DNA from: a virus
Virus record (IMG/VR): IMGVR_UViG_3300042914_002933
Span: 1 to 28,544 of that record
Strand: one strand, 5' to 3'
DNA: 28,544 nucleotides
Shown: in pieces, positions 10,983-17,594 of the stretch
Position numbering within the stretch: position 1 is the first letter of the stretch
Layout of the letters: every line of letters begins with the position of its first letter
The notes under the pieces: generated by a model
The model's input: the letters and a program-made list of their open reading frames with translations, nothing else
Told to the model about the DNA's origin: nothing
Databases searched by the model: none
Position numbers and translations under genes: made by a program

Positions 10983-11017
10983 CCCGAGTTTGGCGCCGTT
11001 TTACTCCCGAGTTTGGC
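10983..11017. repeat. 12-base direct repeat at the 3' end of the UCA tRNA
   Basis: CCCGAGTTTGGC occurs at 10983-10994 and 11006-11017 on the plus strand. The second copy overlaps the encoded CCA end of the tRNA; the first lies 23 bases further on and also carries CCA-like bases. It may be a trace of recombination at a tRNA 3' end or a processing signal. The rest of 10874-10982 shows no gene. Confidence 0.6.
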
Positions 11018-11088
11018 AGCCAGGGTAGGAGTCGAACCTACATTCAGTGGCATGAAGCCAGCCATTCTACCAGTTGAACTACCTGACT
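11014..11088 (-). tRNA. tRNA with anticodon UCA, Trp-like (UGA-decoding candidate)
   Basis: Folded by hand: acceptor AGTCAGG/CCTGGCT, D stem GTTC/GAAT, anticodon stem GCTGG/CCACT (one C-C mismatch), loop CTTCATG, T stem GTAGG/CCTAC and an encoded CCA. Counting from the D arm puts TCA at 34-36. The A1-U72 pair, discriminator G73 and D-arm sequence match bacterial tRNA-Trp. Base 37 is U, which is unusual. A CAU anticodon would need a badly mismatched stem. It is last in the minus-strand tRNA cluster, next but one to a normal Trp(CCA) gene. Confidence 0.72.
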
Positions 11089-11093
11089 ATTAG

Positions 11094-11166
11094 AGCTTCT
11101 GAAAGGAGTCGAACCCTCAACCTACTGAGTACAAATCAGTTGCTCTACCAATTGAGCTACAGAAGC
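11094..11166 (-). tRNA. tRNA-Thr(UGU)
   Basis: A full cloverleaf: acceptor GCTTCTG/CAGAAGC, D stem GCTC/GAGC, anticodon stem ACTGA/TCAGT with loop TTTGTAC (anticodon TGT), T stem GAGGG/CCTTT with two G-U pairs, discriminator T. CCA is not encoded. It reads ACA codons. Confidence 0.93.
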
Positions 11167-11167
11167 A

Positions 11168-11243
11168 TGGCGCGTCAGACAGGATTTGAACCTGCAGCCC
11201 TCGGTTTTGGAGACCGATGCTCTACCAGTTGAGCTACTGACGT
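11168..11243 (-). tRNA. tRNA-Trp(CCA)
   Basis: Acceptor ACGTCAG/CTGACGC (A1-C72 mismatch at the end pair), D stem GCTC/GAGC, anticodon stem TCGGT/ACCGA with loop CTCCAAA (anticodon CCA), T stem GCAGG/CCTGT, discriminator G and an encoded CCA. It lies one base from the Thr tRNA, so the cluster is probably processed from one transcript. Confidence 0.93.
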
Positions 11244-11277
11244 GTTTTCTTGCGGTCACAAATTGTGACATCAAGAG

Positions 11278-11351
11278 TAGGGGCGACAGGACTCGAACCT
11301 GTGACCTTGATGATATAAGCATCCTGCTCTAACCAACTGAGCTACGCCCCC
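11278..11351 (-). tRNA. tRNA-Ile(UAU)
   Basis: Acceptor GGGGGCG/CGCCCCT, D stem GCTC/GAGC, anticodon stem GGATG/CATCA with loop CTTATAT (anticodon TAT), T stem ACAGG/CCTGT, discriminator A, no encoded CCA. It reads AUA, usually read in bacteria by a lysidine-modified CAU tRNA, and ATA is common in the late genes here. Confidence 0.9.
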
Positions 11352-11419
11352 AGTTAATCGCACCTATTTAATCGTAGAGGTGCAGAACGCGAAATAAAGA
11401 CCAGCAAGTCAAAGAATTG

Positions 11420-11493
11420 TACGCCCGACAGGATTCGAACCTGTGACCCACAGCTTAGAAGGCTGTTGCTCTATCCAGCTGAGCTACGAGCGC
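11420..11493 (-). tRNA. tRNA-Arg(UCU)
   Basis: Acceptor GCGCTCG/CGGGCGT, D stem GCTC/GAGC, anticodon stem ACAGC/GCTGT with loop CTTCTAA (anticodon TCT), T stem ACAGG/CCTGT, discriminator A, no encoded CCA. It reads AGA. Confidence 0.93.
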
Positions 11494-11502
11494 AGATGAT
11501 TG

Positions 11503-11569
11503 AGCCCTGTGCAGGAATCGAACCCGCCGCGTCCGAGTATTAGTCGGGGCTCCCGTGAGCTTACAGGGC
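11503..11569 (-). tRNA. Atypical tRNA or tRNA-like element with minimal D arm
   Basis: A perfect 7-bp acceptor (GCCCTGT/ACAGGGC) and a normal T arm (GCGGG TTCGATT CCTGC), but the D stem GCTC/GAGC closes on a loop of only ACGG, and the anticodon stem keeps four pairs (CCGA/TCGG) around CTAATAC. The U33 rule would give anticodon AAU (Ile), rare in bacteria. At 67 bases it is short. It may be a degenerate tRNA, a tRNA mimic or a processing element leading the cluster. Confidence 0.5.
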
Positions 11570-11590
11570 AAGGCCAGTTAGGCCTTTTTT
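11570..11590 (+). terminator. Terminator-like hairpin between tRNA cluster and small TM-protein gene
   Basis: AAGGCC-AGTTA-GGCCTT is a perfect 6-bp inverted repeat followed on the plus strand by further T residues, so it looks like a plus-strand terminator. On the minus strand it spans the stop of gene 11578-11856 and ends where the first tRNA begins; there it may act as a processing or spacing hairpin. Confidence 0.45.
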
Positions 11591-11856
11591 CTGTCTGGGA
11601 TGATTGCGTTAATCATGGAGTCAAACAGACCGAACACTTTGTTGTCTCTCTCCGTGGGAGTGAGGTTGACAACAATCTTCACCAACGCCAGGAAGACGAT
11701 GAGAAGTTCGGTGATGATTCCAGGAGTGAACCATCCAGACTCAGCGACCGCTTCGTTCGGTGCCGTCTGAGCAACTGTTGCAGAGTCTGCAACGGCTGCC
11801 ATAGTGTCCATCACCACTGGCAATGAATCAACTACAGTTGCAAGGGTATCAATCAT
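11578..11856 (-). CDS. Small one-TM membrane protein, holin-like candidate
   Basis: A 92-residue protein with an Ala/Val/Asp/Thr-rich N-terminal ~40 residues (DTLATVVDSLPVVMDTMAAV), then one hydrophobic helix around 47-63 (ITELLIVFLALVKIVVNL), then LTPTERDNKVFGLFDSMINAIIPDRKKA with a basic end. Small phage proteins with one membrane helix and a charged tail are often holins or spanin-like lysis proteins. The M15 endolysin is about 6 kb away rather than adjacent, so the holin role is unproven. Confidence 0.6.
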   Translation of the reverse strand: MIDTLATVVDSLPVVMDTMAAVADSATVAQTAPNEAVAESGWFTPGIITELLIVFLALVKIVVNLTPTERDNKVFGLFDSMINAIIPDRKKA

Positions 11857-11876
11857 ATCTTAGAGGGTTTCCGTTA

Positions 11877-12104
11877 CTACTTGCTGTTTCTCTTGGCAGG
11901 CCTGTTGTCAGCCCTGTTCTTCGAGGCGCTAATGTAGCCAATAATCTTCCCATTGGAACCATGTGCGGCATCTTTTTTATCGCCGTTCCCATACGTGCCG
12001 TTGTCACGGTTGTATTTGTTCAGTTCCGCACGGTACTTCTTGGCCTCTGGCTTAGACCCATACTTCTCGTACTCTTTTTTGTAGTTACGCTTTTTTGCCT
12101 TCAC
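11877..12104 (-). CDS. HNH-derived small basic phage protein
   Basis: A 75-residue, very basic protein. The start RNYKKEYEKYGSKPEAKKYRAELNKYNRD and the end GDKKDAAHGSNGKIIGYISASKNRA follow the layout of small phage proteins related to HNH nucleases (KKEY...RA.RNKARR...KGDGKDV.H..GN...NL...SKNR). One His is present, but the classic catalytic HH/HN pattern appears degraded, so it may bind DNA without cutting. It starts with GTG at 12104, inside the end of the glycosyltransferase gene, with a TAACTTTG box only 4 bases upstream, so the transcript may be leaderless. Confidence 0.6.
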   Translation of the reverse strand: MKAKKRNYKKEYEKYGSKPEAKKYRAELNKYNRDNGTYGNGDKKDAAHGSNGKIIGYISASKNRADNRPAKRNSK

Positions 12105-12738
12105 CCTGCAAAGTTACGGAATCGCCTCCTTTACTCTGATTGACAAGCCGTATCCACTCAGATATGTCCGCCCTGATTACATCCTTCAGTTCGCTTGAGT
12201 TGGATGAGGACGACATCTCTGTGTACAAATTGAACAACAGGCTCTTTGATGGCCTGCATACCTCTGCAATCCAGTTGTCGCCAAACCAAATCTTAAGCCC
12301 GCTAGGTATGTCGACATACAAGTCCTTGTCTACGAATATGAGGACGCCCCATCCCTGGCCTATAAAGATGTTGTTTACCATCTCAATCGGCCATTTGTCC
12401 TCAGAGTTTATCCCTATGGGATGGACGCCACAGCAGCCATACTCCTTATCCTTCATAAATTCAAGGACAGACGACACATCAAAGCTTATGTCGTCGTTGG
12501 AGATGATGACCTTCTTGTTCTTAGCCATCGAAACTCCGAGATTCCACGAAGGGTTGACATACATGTTGTCGCCTCTGTGTATGACATTTACCTTCTCGTA
12601 GTACGGGAAATCTATGGTCTTGTCTGGGTTGTTGTCCACGAGAAGTATCTCGTCAACAAGTTCGCAGTCGTTGAAGCCCTCTATGAGTTCCACGATACGC
12701 ATGTTCTTCCACATCGTGGGGATGATAACGCTATACAT
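12085..12738 (-). CDS. Family 2-like glycosyltransferase
   Basis: A 217-residue protein opening MYSVIIPTMWKNMRIVELIEGF, the GT-A nucleotide-sugar binding start, with DEILLVDNNPD and then KKVIISNDDISFD where the DXD-type metal site is expected (SNDD, near residues 80-83). FIGQGWGVLIF fits an acceptor-side loop. It should transfer a sugar from a nucleotide-activated donor. It is the last of four consecutive glycosyltransferase genes, its ATG overlapping the stop of the GT17-like gene. Targets could be the Thr-rich collagen fibres or the host surface; the sequence does not decide. Confidence 0.8.
   Translation of the reverse strand: MYSVIIPTMWKNMRIVELIEGFNDCELVDEILLVDNNPDKTIDFPYYEKVNVIHRGDNMYVNPSWNLGVSMAKNKKVIISNDDISFDVSSVLEFMKDKEYGCCGVHPIGINSEDKWPIEMVNNIFIGQGWGVLIFVDKDLYVDIPSGLKIWFGDNWIAEVCRPSKSLLFNLYTEMSSSSNSSELKDVIRADISEWIRLVNQSKGGDSVTLQGEGKKA
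12109..12116 (-). promoter_or_regulatory. TAACTTTG -7 box, 4 bases before GTG of the HNH-like gene
   Basis: The minus strand reads TAACTTTG, a clean TAnnTTTG match inside the 3' end of the glycosyltransferase gene. No good TTG lies 19-21 bases upstream. The distance to the start codon implies little or no 5' leader. Confidence 0.45.
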
Positions 12739-13508
12739 TACAGAAGCATCTTATAGTTTTTGGGAAGGTACGAGTTGTCATTTATGTCTACAAACTCGTA
12801 ATCAATTCCGTCTCGCTTAAACAAGTCCCTGTGATTTGCTATGGCCTCTTTGATGTTCTCTTCGCTGGTAAACTCATCTGTATTAAACTCTTGATGAGCA
12901 AAATGCATCAACTTGTTCTGAATCATCTTTATGTCTCCAAAATAAGAGAAATGCCAGCCTCCGTTTTCAATCGCTTGCGTGGTGTAAGACATCCTTATGT
13001 TTTCAGTTCCTCTATACAATTTAACAAGTTCATATGTGGCCACCTTAGGATGATACCACTTGCTATTAAGCCTAGTGTTTAAATTGTAATAGTACATATC
13101 CTGACGCAACGTAATTGGTTGAAGTATTGCGTAATCAGCAATACCCTTTAAAGAACCTGGGTCTGGTATTTCATCGCAGTCAGTTATAGTCACTATGTCA
13201 TCGCCTTGAAGGTCAAGCAAATCTAGCCCCCTAGATATACAGTTTCGCTGATGTCTTTCTCTAACCCATGCGTCGTCACCTACAGGCATGTCTGTAACTT
13301 GAACATACACGATTTTATCAAGGAACTGCTTTACATCATCCTGCACCTTCAAGAAATTCATTTCCTTATCAGCACCAGCATGTGTCTTGTCAGCCTCTAC
13401 GATTACAAAATGGTCTACGGTGTCATAAAGCTCAGTAAGTCTGAACTTCAGCATGTTGTATTCATTGTAAAACGTAAAACAATCAACTATCTTTCTTTTG
13501 CGTTTCAT
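12738..13508 (-). CDS. GT17-like glycosyltransferase
   Basis: A 256-residue protein with hallmarks of glycosyltransferase family 17 (N-acetylglucosaminyltransferase-like): IVDCFTFYNEYNMLKFRLTELYDTVDHFVIVEADKTH at the N-terminus (residues ~7-43), ITDCDEIPDP around 108-117 as the metal site, and GGWHFSYFGD near 184-193. Bacterial and viral members add GlcNAc-type sugars to glycans. The 5' end overlaps the upstream glycosyltransferase by 26 bases and the stop overlaps the next ATG, so the set is co-translated. GT17 in a phage glycosylation cluster points to a branched or extended glycan; the acceptor is unknown. Confidence 0.85.
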   Translation of the reverse strand: MKRKRKIVDCFTFYNEYNMLKFRLTELYDTVDHFVIVEADKTHAGADKEMNFLKVQDDVKQFLDKIVYVQVTDMPVGDDAWVRERHQRNCISRGLDLLDLQGDDIVTITDCDEIPDPGSLKGIADYAILQPITLRQDMYYYNLNTRLNSKWYHPKVATYELVKLYRGTENIRMSYTTQAIENGGWHFSYFGDIKMIQNKLMHFAHQEFNTDEFTSEENIKEAIANHRDLFKRDGIDYEFVDINDNSYLPKNYKMLL

Positions 13509-14622
13509 TTACTTTGTTTTCGTAGTAAGAAAAGTTCTTTAGCAGCCTAGCTTGCTCTTCTGATGGAACTTCTTTGAATGTGTCAGACTCTATGAACTTC
13601 TTTGCATTCTCGTAGGCCAACTGCGGCTGTCCAACGTAGTACGCAGCCATGCAATACTCGTCCATAAACATCCAATTTTTTATGGGAGCACTTACAAACA
13701 GAACGTCTATCTCTCTATAGTTCTGCGCTGCCATGTTCCCATATGTGAACGCAAGTACGTGTCTGTTGTTCAAACGAAGAAGCCTCATCAAATAGTATAC
13801 TGCCTCAAGTCTATGGGGCCTGCACTCCCAGGCTAAACTATAAGCCTCTATAACTTCTTTGACAGGTCTTTTGGTTTCTTCAAGCAATAGAGCCACCTGA
13901 AGCAAAGAGATGTATACCTCTTCGTCCCATCCTTTCATGTTGGCTCTTTTTCTATAAGCCTTTATTGCTTTCTCTTTCTGCTGAGAATCCCTATAAGACT
14001 GAGCAAGATAGAAGGCGTATCTGGCGTTGTCTGGCTCTTTCTTAAGTGCCTTTTCAAGTATTTTAGCATCGTTTGCATACTTCTCTATAAGAGAGTTTGC
14101 TCGTTTTAGAGGAGATATGTCTGCCTTTATGTAACACTTGGGAATAACGAACCCCCTACGAGAGTTGGCCTCTTCGTCGTCAATATGCGGATATTCGTGA
14201 AGCACTCCCTTAAATACCCAGTCTTCATCTGACTTAAACAAAAAGTTTCTGGTGTACTCAAGGCCTCCAAACTTCAGCAATATGCCATGTGATGATTTCG
14301 TTTTGTCAATTCCTTCAAATGGGTTTACACCTTCGTCTGGAATAAACAAGTCGTCAGCATCCATCATAAATCTGTAGTCGCACTTTCCCAAAGCCAATCG
14401 CAAGGCCTCCGTCCTGTTGTGTGCAAAATCAACCCAAGGCCTCTCATGTACTTCTCCAGGGATTCCAAGTTCCTTGGTTACTTCTTTAATTTTTTGTATC
14501 GTGTTGTCTTTGGAACCCGTGTCTACGATGACGTAGTACGAAATAAAGGGAGCAACGCTCTTGATACATTCCTCTATGCAGGACTCTTCGTCCTTTACAA
14601 TCATATTCAGGCATAGTTCCAT
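13483..14622 (-). CDS. Family 2 glycosyltransferase with helical-repeat (TPR-like) C-terminus
   Basis: A 379-residue protein. The N-terminal GT-A domain shows LCLNMIVKDEE at the start, YYVIVDTGSKDNT (DTGS motif near residues 34-37) and FMMDADDLFIP (DXD near 92-94). AHNRTEAL is typical of this subfamily. From about residue 180 the sequence becomes helical, with TPR-like units (DNARYAFYLAQSYRDSQQKEKAIKAYRKRA). GT2-TPR proteins include peptide glycosyltransferases of the SunS type and others that modify protein acceptors, which would suit fibre glycosylation. That link is inference. Confidence 0.85.
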   Translation of the reverse strand: MELCLNMIVKDEESCIEECIKSVAPFISYYVIVDTGSKDNTIQKIKEVTKELGIPGEVHERPWVDFAHNRTEALRLALGKCDYRFMMDADDLFIPDEGVNPFEGIDKTKSSHGILLKFGGLEYTRNFLFKSDEDWVFKGVLHEYPHIDDEEANSRRGFVIPKCYIKADISPLKRANSLIEKYANDAKILEKALKKEPDNARYAFYLAQSYRDSQQKEKAIKAYRKRANMKGWDEEVYISLLQVALLLEETKRPVKEVIEAYSLAWECRPHRLEAVYYLMRLLRLNNRHVLAFTYGNMAAQNYREIDVLFVSAPIKNWMFMDEYCMAAYYVGQPQLAYENAKKFIESDTFKEVPSEEQARLLKNFSYYENKVNETQKKDS

Positions 14623-14627
14623 TTAAT

Positions 14628-15566
14628 TCAGTTTAAAAACTTTTCTTCAAATCTACGCATTACATTGGCTGGAGAAAACTCTTCGACTATTTTTTTAAAA
14701 TATCCTGGCTCATAATCAAATTTTTTCTTAGACAATATCTGTTTTAGGTAATCTTCATTTGAATACATAAGTCCAGTATGCTCAAGCATCAACCTGTGAT
14801 TCTGGTCATGACCTCCAGTCCAGGCTACCACTGGCTTGTCCATAAATAAAAACTCGCTTATAGCTAATCCAAAAGACTCTCCCATAGCTCTACCGTGAAT
14901 CATAGCATTGCATGTGTTTATGAACTTTACCTTGTACTCAAGGTCATAATTAGGCGGTAGGTGTATAATGTTTGGAAGGCTTTGACAAAACTTATCAGTG
15001 TTCATGAACAAAAAATAAGTGTCTGGGTTTTCAACCGCAGCATGATAAACCGTGCTTATGGTCATGGGCAGGTTGAATTGGCTTTCCCCACCATGTCTGC
15101 CCCACACAAAAGCGTCTCTTGGTATCCCAAGCTCTTCTCTTAAATCTCCTTCTGGATAAGGTAAGTCGACTATGTGAGGAATGTAGTCGTCTGGCTTATT
15201 GTTTACTTCCGCCAGCCACTTTGATATATACATGTATCTGTCTCCATGCGGCTCGTTTATGTTGAAAACGACATGAACAAGGTTTTTTACGTTATTCAAC
15301 AAAAACTCTTCTTCGCCAGAACGACATAGATGTATGTACTCTGCACCAACAGATAGTGCGAAATCATCAAGCTCGTGTACCTCGTCAAAAAGAAAAACTT
15401 CAAATCTATCTGAGAACTTTTTTAGAGTGAACAGGTCCGAGTTTTTTCTTGACGCTATGTATGATTTATTGCCAAGAACTTCTTCATTTGCAACGGCATA
15501 ATCATACATGGCAACTTCGCTTCCACGAACGCTAAGTTGGTTTGAATAAAATATGACTTTTTTCAT
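14628..15566 (-). CDS. GT-B fold (family 4-like) glycosyltransferase
   Basis: A 312-residue protein with an N-terminal half opening KKVIFYSNQLSVRGSEVAMYDYA, a Rossmann start with a GxE-like loop. The C-terminal half contains YKVKFINTCNAMIHGRAMGESFGLAISEFLFMDKPVVAW, the family 4 pattern with the donor-binding E-x7-E region (GESFGLAISE near residues 231-240). It should use a nucleotide-sugar donor and retain configuration. It is the first of the four glycosyltransferases in transcription order, and its ATG overlaps the upstream small gene (ATGA). Confidence 0.83.
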   Translation of the reverse strand: MKKVIFYSNQLSVRGSEVAMYDYAVANEEVLGNKSYIASRKNSDLFTLKKFSDRFEVFLFDEVHELDDFALSVGAEYIHLCRSGEEEFLLNNVKNLVHVVFNINEPHGDRYMYISKWLAEVNNKPDDYIPHIVDLPYPEGDLREELGIPRDAFVWGRHGGESQFNLPMTISTVYHAAVENPDTYFLFMNTDKFCQSLPNIIHLPPNYDLEYKVKFINTCNAMIHGRAMGESFGLAISEFLFMDKPVVAWTGGHDQNHRLMLEHTGLMYSNEDYLKQILSKKKFDYEPGYFKKIVEEFSPANVMRRFEEKFLN

Positions 15567-15856
15567 TTACTAAATTTCTCTGCAAACCCAGCCCTGTAGT
15601 CCTTCTCCTCTTTCATCCCTCCAGTGGCCTGAAGTTCTTTCTTCATGTCGGTGAGTTCTTGGTACTTCTTTATCAGGTCCTGACAGTCTACGGCAGTCTG
15701 CTTCACAGATTGTAGCTCTGCTTTTCTCCCTGCCCCAGAGGCTTCGGGGTCTACTGGGCGCCTGACCTCTTCAATCATGTTATTGATTGCCACCTCCATG
15801 CTCCCCATGAGCCTGTCTATGGCGTCTACAGTGTCAAAGCTCTTCTGTCTGGACAT
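15563..15856 (-). CDS. 97-aa helical protein of unknown function
   Basis: A 97-residue, highly charged and almost wholly helical protein (ELQSVKQTAVDCQDLIKKYQELTDMKKELQ near 48-77 is a likely coiled coil). No family is recognised. It overlaps the 3' end of the GroES-like gene by 23 bases and the start of the family 4 glycosyltransferase by 4, so it belongs to the same operon. A scaffold, adaptor or small terminase role cannot be excluded, but no motif supports one. Confidence 0.65.
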   Translation of the reverse strand: MSRQKSFDTVDAIDRLMGSMEVAINNMIEEVRRPVDPEASGAGRKAELQSVKQTAVDCQDLIKKYQELTDMKKELQATGGMKEEKDYRAGFAEKFSK

Positions 15857-16427
15857 ACATAAGGTCTTCTACGCGGGTTCTGTAGTACTCTATGCCGTCA
15901 ATCTTGAATCTGTAATCGTGGTTCTTCTTGAACCCAACCACGTCTCCCTTCTTCACGCCAATCTCGGATAATTCGTCAGAATCAAACGCCACGACACCTT
16001 TGGTGACGGGAGGTTCATTAAACTCAACAACCTCTATAATTTCCGACATCTTGACCCTGGGCTCCTCGTACGGCGCCAGCACGGACCACTTGTTAAGCGT
16101 GTGGAAGAGTCCCGTGTCCCTGCTCTTGTATCCTATGGCCTGATTATTCGTGGCTATAGATGGGCTAAACTTTACAAGGTAGTGGTCCTTTAAGTCGGCC
16201 AATACTTGTCCGTCGTTCATGACCACGAGGTGGTGGAAATAAAGGGTATCTCCAACCTGTACTGGGGTGTCATACTTAAACGGAACCGATATTACTTCTC
16301 CCTCGTTTACTCGATACTCAAATTCGTTGAATCTCGTGTCCACGTACAACTCAAGTCCATTGGAAAGGGAGATAGTGTCATTAACCCGCTTTGGCAGGTA
16401 GACGACAAAACTGTCGTAAGAACGCAT
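15834..16427 (-). CDS. GroES-like co-chaperonin (enlarged)
   Basis: A 197-residue protein whose C-terminal ~45 residues, GVKKGDVVGFKKNHDYRFKIDGIEYYRTRVEDLMYV, follow the end of GroES (kvGD.Vlf.kyagtevk.dGeeylilrEsDiLav). Near residue 43, EGEVISVP..YDTPVQVGDTLYFHH matches the front GroES strands, and a long insertion separates the halves. Phages use GroES analogues (T4 gp31) to let host GroEL fold the large capsid protein. At about twice the usual length it could carry a larger mobile loop or two barrels. No GroEL is seen here. It may instead belong to a GroES-fold structural family. Confidence 0.62.
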   Translation of the reverse strand: MRSYDSFVVYLPKRVNDTISLSNGLELYVDTRFNEFEYRVNEGEVISVPFKYDTPVQVGDTLYFHHLVVMNDGQVLADLKDHYLVKFSPSIATNNQAIGYKSRDTGLFHTLNKWSVLAPYEEPRVKMSEIIEVVEFNEPPVTKGVVAFDSDELSEIGVKKGDVVGFKKNHDYRFKIDGIEYYRTRVEDLMYVQTEEL

Positions 16428-16585
16428 TACTTCTTTCTATAAGGGAAGATTATATTTAATTTTTCTTGTCTCTTCTTGCACCCACAGTCCTCTCCCGCCA
16501 CCTTCTTGACCACGGATTCTATGCCCGTGGCTTTTGTAATCTTGGCTATGGTGTCGCCAAGGCCCTTGCTTTGTTCGTTTTCCAT
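16427..16585 (-). CDS. 52-aa conserved small phage protein (GLGDTI..ITKATGI type)
   Basis: ATG at 16585, overlapping the TGA of the upstream gene (TGATG), to a TAA that overlaps the next ATG (TAATG). The protein reads MENEQSKGLGDTIAKITKAT, then a segment GEDCGCKKRQEKLN and the end IFPYRKK. This layout, with a CGC doublet and a final Asn-x-x-F-P-Y, is familiar from small proteins in Bacteroidota phages; the function is unknown. The paired Cys could bind metal. Confidence 0.75.
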   Translation of the reverse strand: MENEQSKGLGDTIAKITKATGIESVVKKVAGEDCGCKKRQEKLNIIFPYRKK

Positions 16586-16836
16586 CAGAAGTTCAAATCG
16601 TATTCAACTATACACGGCATGTCGTCTATGGTCTTCCAGAGTACCTGGGTTCCATCTGGTTCCTGCAAATATATGTGGTACCTGGACTTGCTGTGGCGAG
16701 CCATCGTGGCATCATCGTACACTATAGCACTGATGGCGTTCTCTTTCATCTTCCCCACTGGCATCCCCACAAAGTATGCCATGGCGTTAGTTTTCGGCTC
16801 CTGACCGACAATAATCTTTCTTATAAGTCCTTCCAT
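16585..16836 (-). CDS. 83-aa hypothetical protein
   Basis: Starts MEGLIRKIIVGQEPKTNAMA. The central part mixes strands (AYFVGMPVG, SRYHIYLQEPDGTQVLWKTI), suggesting a small beta-rich domain. I do not recognise it. It sits one base after the stop of gene 16838-17170 and overlaps the 52-aa gene by one base. Confidence 0.68.
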   Translation of the reverse strand: MEGLIRKIIVGQEPKTNAMAYFVGMPVGKMKENAISAIVYDDATMARHSKSRYHIYLQEPDGTQVLWKTIDDMPCIVEYDLNF

Positions 16837-16837
16837 T

Positions 16838-17170
16838 TTAATTAAGTGATATAAATCCGTCGAACAGGTCGTCTGTCGCAGACAGTCTATTTTTTTTCTT
16901 AGATTCTTGGTTTTCTTTCTCGTACACCTCCACGGCGTGGGACATCATGTCGAACATCTCCTGCGAGTCTGCCACGTTAAATAGGTACATGGCCTCTATA
17001 TTTGCCTGCTCATCCTCGTCGAAGTCACGTATGACTGAAACTATATTTACAAGGATTACGTCCTGTCTTACGTCGAGGCTATCTGCAAGGTCGTCTATCT
17101 GAGACAGAAGATTCTTGGCCTTAGTCATAAACATATTAAGTTTAATATCACGCTCAAGTCTTCCTTTCAT
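16838..17170 (-). CDS. 110-aa acidic helical hypothetical protein
   Basis: Predicted to be almost all helical and acidic (DVRQDVILVNIVSVIRDFDEDEQANIEAMYLF), ending in a lysine cluster ESKKKNRLS and DDLFDGFISLN. No family is recognised. Its ATG (17170-17168) shares bases with the ATG of the divergent gene at 17169. Downstream genes follow without gaps, so it heads the block that runs on into the GroES-like and glycosyltransferase genes. Confidence 0.68.
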   Translation of the reverse strand: MKGRLERDIKLNMFMTKAKNLLSQIDDLADSLDVRQDVILVNIVSVIRDFDEDEQANIEAMYLFNVADSQEMFDMMSHAVEVYEKENQESKKKNRLSATDDLFDGFISLN

Positions 17171-17594
17171 GGCTACAAAAATAAAGAAACAATTTATGTT
17201 CCGTGAGTTCCTGTATAAAGATAAGGAAACGCGGGAGTCAAACTATCTGAAGTACCACAAGATGGTTAAGAAGTCTGTGGTAGACGAGCACGACATAAAC
17301 AACTCTATCCTGGATTTTTTGGTGTGGGCATATGACATGGAGTTCTTCACCACCAGGCACGTTTGCAAGGACCTGAAGATGCGTCAGAGCAACTACTATG
17401 AGCGGGTGATTATGATTGCCCTACGCAAGGGACTTATATATCATTACTTCAAGCGTATGGAAACCTTCAACACGTTTGAGGGCGCACAGTTTCGGGAGGA
17501 CGGGGGACACAGCTACAGGGTTAGGTACGCCCTTACCCAGCGTGGGAGGATGATTGTAAAGAAGTTCTACGACAGACTTCAGAAGGGAGAGTAG
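17169..17594 (+). CDS. Winged-helix-like DNA-binding protein
   Basis: A 141-residue protein counted from ATG at 17169; ATG at 17196 is an alternative with an A-rich leader. The order is helix (NNSILDFLVWAYDMEFFTTRHVCKDL), helix (KMRQSNYYERVIMIALRKGLIYHYFKR), then strand-turn-strand (GHSYRVRYALTQRGRMIVKKFYDRL). This fits a MarR/PadR-type winged helix ending in 'Y.LT.rGr..v..f', so a transcription factor is plausible. It is one of only two plus-strand genes in the late block. Its promoter must lie inside the opposing gene, and its last 16 bases overlap the 3' end of the M15 gene, allowing antisense interference. Confidence 0.65.
   Translation: MATKIKKQFMFREFLYKDKETRESNYLKYHKMVKKSVVDEHDINNSILDFLVWAYDMEFFTTRHVCKDLKMRQSNYYERVIMIALRKGLIYHYFKRMETFNTFEGAQFREDGGHSYRVRYALTQRGRMIVKKFYDRLQKGE

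Noticed and set aside
11122-11322. Open frame across the tRNA cluster
   Set aside because: It spans three tRNA genes; the peptide is just translated tRNA sequence (for example S-S-T-G-R-A-S).
17115-17168. Upstream ATG for the winged-helix gene (17115)
   Set aside because: It would add hydrophobic residues MALVINILSLISRSSLPF encoded antisense to the conserved-looking minus gene; the ATG at 17169 or 17196 gives a normal winged-helix start.
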